NCBI GenBank assembly: GCA_949358305.1
Contig: OX442319.1
Span: forward strand, 7,254,001-7,318,000
Reading direction: 5' to 3'
DNA: 64,000 nt
Source: Strigamia acuminata
Taxonomy: Eukaryota; Arthropoda; Chilopoda; Geophilomorpha; Linotaeniidae
Shown here: positions 43,101 through 56,568 of the stretch, piece after piece
Numbering within the stretch: the stretch's first letter is position 1
How the letters are laid out: each line of letters starts with the position of its first letter
The notes under the pieces: model-generated
Databases searched by the model: none
What the model was told of the DNA's origin: nothing
Seen by the model: the letters and a program-made list of their open reading frames with translations, nothing else
Program-made: the position numbers and the translations under genes

Positions 43101-46100
43101 TGTGAAATGAGCTCAAAATTTTTTTTTCAAAATTTAATGCTTGGGTGTTGCTAAAACTTATATTGAAGGCTTCTACTAAGGTTTAAACACTATTTCTGAA
43201 CATTCAGAGACATTAGACTTGTGGTGTTTGTGCTAAGTCAACTGTGATGAGATCAAAAGTTTATTCTCCCAAATCATTCGTGGGATGTTTCTAAAACTTA
43301 CATTGGAGCCTTCTACTAAGGTTTAAACACTATTTCTGAACATTCAGAGACATTGGTCTTGTGGTGTTTGTGCTAAGTCAACTGTGATGAGATCAAAAGT
43401 CTATTCTCCCAAGTCATCGGTTAAATGTTATAAAACTTACATTGGAGCCTTCTACTAAGGTTTAAACACTATTTCTGAACATTCAGAGACATTGGTCTTG
43501 TGGTGTTTGTGCTAAGTCAACTGTGATGAGATCAAAAGTCTATTCTCCCAAATCATCGGTTGGATGTTTCTAAAACTTACATTGGAGCCTTCTACTAAGG
43601 TTTAAACACTATTTCTGAACATTCAGAGACATTGGTCTTATGGTGTTTGTGCTAAGTCAACTATGATGAGATCAAAAGTCTATTCTCCCAAATCATCGGT
43701 TGAATGTTTCTAAAACTTACATTGGAGCCTTCTACTAAGGTTTAAACACTATTTCTGAACATTCAGAGACATTGGTCTTGTGGTGTTTGTGCTAAGTCAA
43801 CTGTGATGAGATCAAAAGTCTATTCTCCCAAATCATCGGTTGGATGTTTCTAAAACTTACATTGGAGCCTTCTACTAAGGTTTAAACACTATTTCTGAAC
43901 ATTCAGAGACATTGGACTTGTGGTGTTTGTGCTAAGTCAACTGCGATGTGAAATGAGCTCAAAATTTTTTTTTCAAAATTTATTGTTTAGGTGTTGCTAA
44001 AACTTATATTGAAGGCTTCTACTAAGGTTTAAACACTATTTCTGAACATTCAGAGACATTGGTCTTGTGGTGTTTGTGCTAAGTCAACTGTGATGAGATC
44101 AAAAGTCTATTCTCCCAAATCATCGGTTGGATGTTTCTAAAACTTACATTGGAGCCTTCTACTAAGGTTTAAACACTATTTCTGAACATTCAGAGACATT
44201 GGACTTGTGGTGTTTGTGCTAAGTCAACTACGATGTGAAATGAGCTCAAAATTTTTTTTTCAAAATTTAATGCTTGGGTGTTGCTAAAACTTATATTGAA
44301 GGCTTCTACTAAGGTTTAAACACTATTTCTGAACATTCAGAGACATTGGACTTGTGGTGTTTGTGCTAAGTCAACTGTGATGAGATCAAAAGTTTATTCT
44401 CCCAAATCATTCGTTGGATGTTTCTAAAACTTACATTGGAGCCTTCTACTAAGGTTTAAACACTATTTCTGAACATTCAGAGACATTGGTCTTGTGGTGT
44501 TTGTGCTAAGTCAACTGTGATGAGATCAAAAGTCTATTCTCCCAAATCATCGGTTAAATGTTATAAAACTTACATTGGAGCCTTCTACTAAGGTTTAAAC
44601 ACTATTTCTGAACATTCAGAGACATTGGTCTTGTGGTGTTTGTGCTAAGTCAACTGTGATGAGATCAAAAGTCTATTCTCCCAAATCATCGGTTGGATGT
44701 TTCTAAAACTTACATTGGAGCCTTCTACTAAGGTTTAAACACTATTTCTGAACATTCAGAGACATTGGTCTTGTGGTGTTTGTGCTAAGTCAACTGTGAT
44801 GAGATCAAAAGTCTATTCTCCTAAATCATTGGTTGGATGTTTCTAAAACTTACATTGGAGCCTTCTACTAAGGTTTAAACACTATTTCTGAACATTCAGA
44901 GACATTGGTCTTGTGGTGTTTGTGCTAAGTCAACTGCGATGTGAAATGAGCTCAAAATTTTTTTCTTCAAAATTTAATGCTTGGGTGTTGCTAAAACTTA
45001 TATTGAAGGCTTCTACTAAGGTTTAAACACTATTTCTGAACATACAGAGACATTGGACTTGTGGTGTTTGTGCTAAGTCAACTGTGATGAGATCAAAAGT
45101 TTATTCTCCCAAATCATTCGTTGGATGTTTCTAAAACTTACATTGGAGCCTTCTACTAAGGTTTAAACACTATTTCTGAACATTCAGAGACATTGGTCTT
45201 GTGGTGTTTGTGCTAAGTCAACTGTGATGAGATCAAAAGTCTATTCTCCCAAATCATCGGTTAAATGTTATAAAACTTACATTGGAGCCTTCTACTAAGG
45301 TTTAAACACTATTTCTGAACATTCAGAGTCATTGGTCTTGTGGTGTTTGTGCTAAGTCAACTGTGATGAGATCAAAAGTCTATTCTCCCAAATCATCGGT
45401 TGGATGTTTCTAAAACTTACATTGGAGCCTTCTACTAAGGTTTAAACACTATTTCTGAACATTCAGAGACATTGGTCTTGTAGTGTTTGTGCTAAGTCAA
45501 CTGTGATGAGATCAAAAGTCTATTCTCCTAAATCATTGGTTGGATGTTTCTAAAACTTACATTGGAGCCTTCTACTAAGGTTTAAACACTATTTCTGAAC
45601 ATTCAGAGACATTGGTCTTGTGGTGTTTGTGCTAAGTCAACTGCGATGTGAAATGAGCTCAAAATTTTTTTCTTCAAAATTTAATGCTTGGGTGTTGCTA
45701 AAACTTATATTGAAGGCTTCTACTAAGGTTTAAACACTATTTCTGAACATACAGAGACATTGGACTTGTGGTGTTTGTGCTAAGTAACTGTGATGAGATC
45801 AAAAGTCTATTCTCCCAAATCATTGCTTGGATGTTGCTAAAACTTACATTGAAGGCTTCTACTAAGGTTTAAACACTATTTCTGACTATTCAGAGACATT
45901 GGTCTTGTGGTGTTTGTGCTAAGTCAACTGTGATGAGATCAAAAGTCTATTCTCCCAAATCATCGGTTGGATGTTTCTAAAACTTACATTGGAGCCTTCT
46001 ACTAAGGTTTAAACACTATTTCTGAACATTCAGAGACATTGGTCTTATGGTGTTTGTGCTAAGTCAACTATGATGAGATCAAAAGTCTATTCTCCCAAAT

Positions 46101-46954
46101 CATCGGTTGAATGTTTCTAAAACTTACATTGAGCCTTCTACTAAGGTTTAAACACTATTTCTGAACATTCAGAGACATTGGTCTTGTGGTGTTTGTGCTA
46201 AGTCAACTGTGATGAGATCAAAAGTCTATTCTCCCAAATCATCGGTTGGATGTTTCTAAAACTTACATTGGAGCCTTCTACTAAGGTTTAAACACTATTT
46301 CTGAACATTCAGAGACATTGGACTTGTGGTGTTTGTGCTAAGTCAACTGCGATGTGAAATGAGCTCAAAATTTTTTTTTCAAAATTTATTGTTTAGGTGT
46401 TGCTAAAACTTATATTGAAGGCTTCTACTAAGGTTTAAACACTATTTCTGAACATTCAGAGACATTGGTCTTGTGGTGTTTGTGCTAAGTCAACTGCGAT
46501 GTGAAATGAGCTCAAAATTTTTTTTTCAAAATTTAATGCTTGGGTGTTGCTAAAACTTATATTGAAGGCTTCTACTAAGGTTTAAACACTATTTCTGAAC
46601 ATTCAGAGACATTAGACTTGTGGTGTTTGTGCTAAGTCAACTGTGATGAGATCAAAAGTTTATTCTCCCAAATCATTCGTGGGATGTTTCTAAAACTTAC
46701 ATTGGAGCCTTCTACTAAGGTTTAAACACTATTTCTGAACATTCAGAGACATTGGTCTTGTGGTGTTTGTGCTAAGTCAACTGTGATGAGATCAAAAGTC
46801 TATTCTCCCAAGTCATCGGTTAAATGTTATAAAACTTACATTGGAGCCTTCTACTAAGGTTTAAACACTATTTCTGAACATTCAGAGACATTGGTCTTGT
46901 GGTGTTTGTGCTAAGTCAACTGTGATGAGATCAAAAGTCTATTCTCCCAAATCA
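40120..46954. repeat. 3399-bp higher-order repeat, two tandem copies
   Basis: Positions 40261/43660, 40582/43981, 40831/44230, 41930/45329, 42082/45481 and 43412/46811 carry the same diagnostic variants at a spacing of 3399. Correspondence breaks down before about 40120/43519 and after about 43555/46954 (GGTTGGATG against GGTTAAATG). The outer limits are approximate. Confidence 0.75.
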
Positions 46955-49900
46955 TCGGTTAAATGTTTCTAAAACTTACATTGGAGCCTTCTACTAAGGT
47001 TTAAACACTATGTCTGAACATTCAGAGACATTGGACTTGTGGTGTTTGTGCTAAGTAACTGTGATGAGATCAAAAGTCTATTCTCCCAAATCATTGCTTG
47101 GATGTTGCTAAAACTTACATTGAAGGCTTCTACTAAGGTTTAAACACTATTTCTGAACATTCAGAGACATTGGTCTTGTGGTGTTTGTGCTAAGTCAACT
47201 GTGATGAGATCAAAGTCTATTCTCCCAAATCATCGGTTGGATGTTTCTAAAACTTACATTGGAGCCTTCTACTAAGGTTTAAACACTATTTCTGAACATT
47301 CAGAGACATTGGTCTTATGGTGTTTGTGCTAAGTCAACTATGATGAGATCAAAAGTCTATTCTCCCAAATCATCGGTTGAATGTTTCTAAAACTTACATT
47401 GAGCCTTCTACTAAGGTTTAAACACTATTTCTGAACATTCAGAGACATTGGTCTTGTGGTGTTTGTGCTAAGTCAACTGTGATGAGATCAAAAGTCTATT
47501 CTCCCAAATCATCGGTTGGATGTTTCTAAAACTTACATTGGAGCCTTCTACTAAGGTTTAAACACTATTTCTGAACATTCAGAGACATTGGACTTGTGGT
47601 GTTTGTGCTAAGTCAACTGCGATGTGAAATGAGCTCAAAATTTTTTTTTCAAAATTTATTGTTTAGGTGTTGCTAAAACTTATATTGAAGGCTTCTACTA
47701 AGGTTTAAACACTATTTCTGAACATTCAGAGACATTGGTCTTGTGGTGTTTGTGCTAAGTCAACTGCGATGTGAAATGAGCTCAAAATTTTTTTTTCAAA
47801 ATTTAATGCTTGGGTGTTGCTAAAACTTATATTGAAGGCTTCTACTAAGGTTTAAACACTATTTCTGAACATTCAGAGACATTAGACTTGTGGTGTTTGT
47901 GCTAAGTCAACTGTGATGAGATCAAAAGTTTATTCTCCCAAATCATTCGTGGGATGTTTCTAAAACTTACATTGGAGCCTTCTACTAAGGTTTAAACACT
48001 ATTTCTGAACATTCAGAGACATTGGTCTTGTGGTGTTTGTGCTAAGTCAACTGTGATGAGATCAAAAGTCTATTCTCCCAAATCATCGGTTAAATGTTAT
48101 AAAACTTACATTGGAGCCTTCTACTAAGGTTTAAACACTATTTCTGAACATTCAGAGACATTGGTCTTGTGGTGTTTGTGCTAAGTCAACTGTGATGAGA
48201 TCAAAAGTCTATTCTCCCAAATCATCGGTTAAATGTTTCTAAAACTTACATTGGAGCCTTCTACTAAGGTTTAAACACTATTTCTGAACATTCAGAGACA
48301 TTGGACTTGTGGTGTTTGTGCTAAGTAACTGTGATGAGATCAAAAGTCTATTCTCCCAAATCATTGCTTGGATGTTGCTAAAACTTACATTGAAGGCTTC
48401 TACTAAGGTTTAAACACTATTTCTGAACATTCAGAGACATTGGTCTTGTGGTGTTTGTGCTAAGTCAACTGTGATGAGATCAAAGTCTATTCTCCCAAAT
48501 CATCGGTTGGATGTTTCTAAAATTTACATTGGAGCCTTCTACTAAGGTTTAAACACTATTTCTGAACATTCAGAGACATTGGTCTTATGGTGTTTGTGCT
48601 AAGTCAACTGTGATGAGATCAAAAGTCTATTCTCCCAAATCATCGGTTGGATGTTTCTAAAACTTACATTGGAGCCTTCTACTAAGGTTTAAACACTATT
48701 TCTGAACATTCAGAGACATTGGACTTGTGGTGTTTGTGCTAAGTCAACTACGATGTGAAATGAGCTCAAAATTTTTTTTTCAAAATTTAATGCTTGGGTG
48801 TTGCTAAAACTTATATTGAAGGCTTCTACTAAGGTTTAAACACTATTTCTGAACATTCAGAGACATTGGACTTGTGGTGTTTGTGCTAAGTCAACTGTGA
48901 TGAGATCAAAAGTTTATTCTCCCAAATCATTCGTTGGATGTTTCTAAAACTTACATTGGAGCCTTCTACTAAGGTTTAAACACTATTTCTGAACATTCAG
49001 AGACATTGGTCTTGTGGTGTTTGTGCTAAGTCAACTGTGATGAGATCAAAAGTCTATTCTCCCAAATCATCGGTTAAATGTTATAAAACTTACATTGGAG
49101 CCTTCTACTAAGGTTTAAACACTATTTCTGAACATTCAGAGACATTGGTCTTGTGGTGTTTGTGCTAAGTCAACTGTGATGAGATCAAAAGTCTATTCTC
49201 CCAAATCATCGGTTGGATGTTTCTAAAACTTACATTGGAGCCTTCTACTAAGGTTTAAACACTATTTCTGAACATTCAGAGACATTGGTCTTGTGGTGTT
49301 TGTGCTAAGTCAACTGTGATGAGATCAAAAGTCTATTCTCCTAAATCATTGGTTGGATGTTTCTAAAACTTACATTGGAGCCTTCTACTAAGGTTTAAAC
49401 ACTATTTCTGAACATTCAGAGACATTGGTCTTGTGGTGTTTGTGCTAAGTCAACTGCGATGTGAAATGAGCTCAAAATTTTTTTCTTCAAAATTTAATGC
49501 TTGGGTGTTGCTAAAACTTATATTGAAGGCTTCTACTAAGGTTTAAACACTATTTCTGAACATACAGAGACATTGGACTTGTGGTGTTTGTGCTAAGTAA
49601 CTGTGATGAGATCAAAAGTCTATTCTCCCAAATCATTGCTTGGATGTTGCTAAAACTTACATTGAAGGCTTCTACTAAGGTTTAAACACTATTTCTGACT
49701 ATTCAGAGACATTGGTCTTGTGGTGTTTGTGCTAAGTCAACTGTGATGAGATCAAAAGTCTATTCTCCCAAATCATCGGTTGGATGTTTCTAAAACTTAC
49801 ATTGGAGCCTTCTACTAAGGTTTAAACACTATTTCTGAACATTCAGAGACATTGGACTTGTGGTGTTTGTGCTAAGTCAACTGCGATGTGAAATGAGCTC

Positions 49901-52900
49901 AAAATTTTTTTTTCAAAATTTATTGTTTAGGTGTTGCTAAAACTTATATTGAAGGCTTCTACTAAGGTTTAAACACTATTTCTGAACATTCAGAGACATT
50001 GGTCTTGTGGTGTTTGTGCTAAGTCAACTGCGATGTGAAATGAGCTCAAAATTTTTTTTTCAAAATTTAATGCTTGGGTGTTGCTAAAACTTATATTGAA
50101 GGCTTCTACTAAGGTTTAAACACTATTTCTGAACATTCAGAGACATTAGACTTGTGGTGTTTGTGCTAAGTCAACTGTGATGAGATCAAAAGTTTATTCT
50201 CCCAAATCATCGGTTGGATGTTTCTAAAACTTACATTGGAGCCTTCTACTAAGGTTTAAACACTATTTCTGAACATTCAGAGACATTGGACTTGTGGTGT
50301 TTGTGCTAAGTCAACTGCGATGTGAAATGAGCTCAAAATTTTTTTTTCAAAATTTATTGTTTAGGTGTTGCTAAAACTTATATTGAAGGCTTCTACTAAG
50401 GTTTAAACACTATTTCTGAACATTCAGAGACATTGGTCTTGTGGTGTTTGTGCTAAGTCAACTGTGATGAGATCAAAAGTCTATTCTCCCAAATCATCGG
50501 TTGGATGTTTCTAAAACTTACATTGGAGCCTTCTACTAAGGTTTAAACACTATTTCTGAACATTCAGAGACATTGGACTTGTGGTGTTTGTGCTAAGTCA
50601 ACTACGATGTGAAATGAGCTCAAAATTTTTTTTTCAAAATTTAATGCTTGGGTGTTGCTAAAACTTATATTGAAGGCTTCTACTAAGGTTTAAACACTAT
50701 TTCTGAACATTCAGAGACATTGGACTTGTGGTGTTTGTGCTAAGTCAACTGTGATGAGATCAAAAGTTTATTCTCCCAAATCATTCGTTGGATGTTTCTA
50801 AAACTTACATTGGAGCCTTCTACTAAGGTTTAAACACTATTTCTGAACATTCAGAGACATTGGTCTTGTGGTGTTTGTGCTAAGTCAACTGTGATGAGAT
50901 CAAAAGTCTATTCTCCCAAATCATCGGTTAAATGTTATAAAACTTACATTGGAGCCTTCTACTAAGGTTTAAACACTATTTCTGAACATTCAGAGACATT
51001 GGTCTTGTGGTGTTTGTGCTAAGTCAACTGTGATGAGATCAAAAGTCTATTCTCCCAAATCATCGGTTGGATGTTTCTAAAACTTACATTGGAGCCTTCT
51101 ACTAAGGTTTAAACACTATTTCTGAACATTCAGAGACATTGGTCTTGTGGTGTTTGTGCTAAGTCAACTGTGATGAGATCAAAAGTCTATTCTCCTAAAT
51201 CATTGGTTGGATGTTTCTAAAACTTACATTGGAGCCTTCTACTAAGGTTTAAACACTATTTCTGAACATTCAGAGACATTGGTCTTGTGGTGTTTGTGCT
51301 AAGTCAACTGCGATGTGAAATGAGCTCAAAATTTTTTTCTTCAAAATTTAATGCTTGGGTGTTGCTAAAACTTATATTGAAGGCTTCTACTAAGGTTTAA
51401 ACACTATTTCTGAACATACAGAGACATTGGACTTGTGGTGTTTGTGCTAAGTCAACTGTGATGAGATCAAAAGTTTATTCTCCCAAATCATTCGTTGGAT
51501 GTTTCTAAAACTTACATTGGAGCCTTCTACTAAGGTTTAAACACTATTTCTGAACATTCAGAGACATTGGTCTTGTGGTGTTTGTGCTAAGTCAACTGTG
51601 ATGAGATCAAAAGTCTATTCTCCCAAATCATCGGTTAAATGTTATAAAACTTACATTGGAGCCTTCTACTAAGGTTTAAACACTATTTCTGAACATTCAG
51701 AGTCATTGGTCTTGTGGTGTTTGTGCTAAGTCAACTGTGATGAGATCAAAAGTCTATTCTCCCAAATCATCGGTTGGATGTTTCTAAAACTTACATTGGA
51801 GCCTTCTACTAAGGTTTAAACACTATTTCTGAACATTCAGAGACATTGGTCTTGTAGTGTTTGTGCTAAGTCAACTGTGATGAGATCAAAAGTCTATTCT
51901 CCTAAATCATTGGTTGGATGTTTCTAAAACTTACATTGGAGCCTTCTACTAAGGTTTAAACACTATTTCTGAACATTCAGAGACATTGGTCTTGTGGTGT
52001 TTGTGCTAAGTCAACTGCGATGTGAAATGAGCTCAAAATTTTTTTCTTCAAAATTTAATGCTTGGGTGTTGCTAAAACTTATATTGAAGGCTTCTACTAA
52101 GGTTTAAACACTATTTCTGAACATACAGAGACATTGGACTTGTGGTGTTTGTGCTAAGTAACTGTGATGAGATCAAAAGTCTATTCTCCCAAATCATTGC
52201 TTGGATGTTGCTAAAACTTACATTGAAGGCTTCTACTAAGGTTTAAACACTATTTCTGACTATTCAGAGACATTGGTCTTGTGGTGTTTGTGCTAAGTCA
52301 ACTGTGATGAGATCAAAAGTCTATTCTCCCAAATCATCGGTTGGATGTTTCTAAAACTTACATTGGAGCCTTCTACTAAGGTTTAAACACTATTTCTGAA
52401 CATTCAGAGACATTGGTCTTATGGTGTTTGTGCTAAGTCAACTATGATGAGATCAAAAGTCTATTCTCCCAAATCATCGGTTGAATGTTTCTAAAACTTA
52501 CATTGAGCCTTCTACTAAGGTTTAAACACTATTTCTGAACATTCAGAGACATTGGTCTTGTGGTGTTTGTGCTAAGTCAACTGTGATGAGATCAAAAGTC
52601 TATTCTCCCAAATCATCGGTTGGATGTTTCTAAAACTTACATTGGAGCCTTCTACTAAGGTTTAAACACTATTTCTGAACATTCAGAGACATTGGACTTG
52701 TGGTGTTTGTGCTAAGTCAACTGCGATGTGAAATGAGCTCAAAATTTTTTTTTCAAAATTTATTGTTTAGGTGTTGCTAAAACTTATATTGAAGGCTTCT
52801 ACTAAGGTTTAAACACTATTTCTGAACATTCAGAGACATTGGTCTTGTGGTGTTTGTGCTAAGTCAACTGCGATGTGAAATGAGCTCAAAATTTTTTTTT

Positions 52901-55900
52901 CAAAATTTAATGCTTGGGTGTTGCTAAAACTTATATTGAAGGCTTCTACTAAGGTTTAAACACTATTTCTGAACATTCAGAGACATTAGACTTGTGGTGT
53001 TTGTGCTAAGTCAACTGTGATGAGATCAAAAGTTTATTCTCCCAAATCATTCGTGGGATGTTTCTAAAACTTACATTGGAGCCTTCTACTAAGGTTTAAA
53101 CACTATTTCTGAACATTCAGAGACATTGGTCTTGTGGTGTTTGTGCTAAGTCAACTGTGATGAGATCAAAAGTCTATTCTCCCAAGTCATCGGTTAAATG
53201 TTATAAAACTTACATTGGAGCCTTCTACTAAGGTTTAAACACTATTTCTGAACATTCAGAGACATTGGTCTTGTGGTGTTTGTGCTAAGTCAACTGTGAT
53301 GAGATCAAAAGTCTATTCTCCCAAATCATCGGTTAAATGTTTCTAAAACTTACATTGGAGCCTTCTACTAAGGTTTAAACACTATGTCTGAACATTCAGA
53401 GACATTGGACTTGTGGTGTTTGTGCTAAGTAACTGTGATGAGATCAAAAGTCTATTCTCCCAAATCATTGCTTGGATGTTGCTAAAACTTACATTGAAGG
53501 CTTCTACTAAGGTTTAAACACTATTTCTGAACATTCAGAGACATTGGTCTTGTGGTGTTTGTGCTAAGTCAACTGTGATGAGATCAAAGTCTATTCTCCC
53601 AAATCATCGGTTGGATGTTTCTAAAACTTACATTGGAGCCTTCTACTAAGGTTTAAACACTATTTCTGAACATTCAGAGACATTGGTCTTATGGTGTTTG
53701 TGCTAAGTCAACTATGATGAGATCAAAAGTCTATTCTCCCAAATCATCGGTTGAATGTTTCTAAAACTTACATTGAGCCTTCTACTAAGGTTTAAACACT
53801 ATTTCTGAACATTCAGAGACATTGGTCTTGTGGTGTTTGTGCTAAGTCAACTGTGATGAGATCAAAAGTCTATTCTCCCAAATCATCGGTTGGATGTTTC
53901 TAAAACTTACATTGGAGCCTTCTACTAAGGTTTAAACACTATTTCTGAACATTCAGAGACATTGGACTTGTGGTGTTTGTGCTAAGTCAACTGCGATGTG
54001 AAATGAGCTCAAAATTTTTTTTTCAAAATTTATTGTTTAGGTGTTGCTAAAACTTATATTGAAGGCTTCTACTAAGGTTTAAACACTATTTCTGAACATT
54101 CAGAGACATTGGTCTTGTGGTGTTTGTGCTAAGTCAACTGCGATGTGAAATGAGCTCAAAATTTTTTTTTCAAAATTTAATGCTTGGGTGTTGCTAAAAC
54201 TTATATTGAAGGCTTCTACTAAGGTTTAAACACTATTTCTGAACATTCAGAGACATTAGACTTGTGGTGTTTGTGCTAAGTCAACTGTGATGAGATCAAA
54301 AGTTTATTCTCCCAAATCATTCGTGGGATGTTTCTAAAACTTACATTGGAGCCTTCTACTAAGGTTTAAACACTATTTCTGAACATTCAGAGACATTGGT
54401 CTTGTGGTGTTTGTGCTAAGTCAACTGTGATGAGATCAAAAGTCTATTCTCCCAAATCATCGGTTAAATGTTATAAAACTTACATTGGAGCCTTCTACTA
54501 AGGTTTAAACACTATTTCTGAACATTCAGAGACATTGGTCTTGTGGTGTTTGTGCTAAGTCAACTGTGATGAGATCAAAAGTCTATTCTCCCAAATCATC
54601 GGTTAAATGTTTCTAAAACTTACATTGGAGCCTTCTACTAAGGTTTAAACACTATTTCTGAACATTCAGAGACATTGGACTTGTGGTGTTTGTGCTAAGT
54701 AACTGTGATGAGATCAAAAGTCTATTCTCCCAAATCATTGCTTGGATGTTGCTAAAACTTACATTGAAGGCTTCTACTAAGGTTTAAACACTATTTCTGA
54801 ACATTCAGAGACATTGGTCTTGTGGTGTTTGTGCTAAGTCAACTGTGATGAGATCAAAGTCTATTCTCCCAAATCATCGGTTGGATGTTTCTAAAATTTA
54901 CATTGGAGCCTTCTACTAAGGTTTAAACACTATTTCTGAACATTCAGAGACATTGGTCTTATGGTGTTTGTGCTAAGTCAACTGTGATGAGATCAAAAGT
55001 CTATTCTCCCAAATCATCGGTTGGATGTTTCTAAAACTTACATTGGAGCCTTCTACTAAGGTTTAAACACTATTTCTGAACATTCAGAGACATTGGACTT
55101 GTGGTGTTTGTGCTAAGTCAACTACGATGTGAAATGAGCTCAAAATTTTTTTTTCAAAATTTAATGCTTGGGTGTTGCTAAAACTTATATTGAAGGCTTC
55201 TACTAAGGTTTAAACACTATTTCTGAACATTCAGAGACATTGGACTTGTGGTGTTTGTGCTAAGTCAACTGTGATGAGATCAAAAGTTTATTCTCCCAAA
55301 TCATTCGTTGGATGTTTCTAAAACTTACATTGGAGCCTTCTACTAAGGTTTAAACACTATTTCTGAACATTCAGAGACATTGGTCTTGTGGTGTTTGTGC
55401 TAAGTCAACTGTGATGAGATCAAAAGTCTATTCTCCCAAATCATCGGTTAAATGTTATAAAACTTACATTGGAGCCTTCTACTAAGGTTTAAACACTATT
55501 TCTGAACATTCAGAGACATTGGTCTTGTGGTGTTTGTGCTAAGTCAACTGTGATGAGATCAAAAGTCTATTCTCCCAAATCATCGGTTGGATGTTTCTAA
55601 AACTTACATTGGAGCCTTCTACTAAGGTTTAAACACTATTTCTGAACATTCAGAGACATTGGTCTTGTGGTGTTTGTGCTAAGTCAACTGTGATGAGATC
55701 AAAAGTCTATTCTCCTAAATCATTGGTTGGATGTTTCTAAAACTTACATTGGAGCCTTCTACTAAGGTTTAAACACTATTTCTGAACATTCAGAGACATT
55801 GGTCTTGTGGTGTTTGTGCTAAGTCAACTGCGATGTGAAATGAGCTCAAAATTTTTTTCTTCAAAATTTAATGCTTGGGTGTTGCTAAAACTTATATTGA

Positions 55901-56568
55901 AGGCTTCTACTAAGGTTTAAACACTATTTCTGAACATACAGAGACATTGGACTTGTGGTGTTTGTGCTAAGTAACTGTGATGAGATCAAAAGTCTATTCT
56001 CCCAAATCATTGCTTGGATGTTGCTAAAACTTACATTGAAGGCTTCTACTAAGGTTTAAACACTATTTCTGACTATTCAGAGACATTGGTCTTGTGGTGT
56101 TTGTGCTAAGTCAACTGTGATGAGATCAAAAGTCTATTCTCCCAAATCATCGGTTGGATGTTTCTAAAACTTACATTGGAGCCTTCTACTAAGGTTTAAA
56201 CACTATTTCTGAACATTCAGAGACATTGGACTTGTGGTGTTTGTGCTAAGTCAACTGCGATGTGAAATGAGCTCAAAATTTTTTTTTCAAAATTTATTGT
56301 TTAGGTGTTGCTAAAACTTATATTGAAGGCTTCTACTAAGGTTTAAACACTATTTCTGAACATTCAGAGACATTGGTCTTGTGGTGTTTGTGCTAAGTCA
56401 ACTGCGATGTGAAATGAGCTCAAAATTTTTTTTTCAAAATTTAATGCTTGGGTGTTGCTAAAACTTATATTGAAGGCTTCTACTAAGGTTTAAACACTAT
56501 TTCTGAACATTCAGAGACATTAGACTTGTGGTGTTTGTGCTAAGTCAACTGTGATGAGATCAAAAGTT
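43821..56568. repeat. 6374-bp higher-order repeat, two tandem copies
   Basis: Copy 1 is about 43821-50194 and copy 2 about 50195-56568. Every rare marker I followed in copy 1 (43981, 44230, 45329, 45481, 46811, 47011, 48521, 48750) recurs exactly 6374 bp later. The junction is a hybrid monomer near 50164-50304. The absence of noticed differences implies a very recent duplication. Confidence 0.8.
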
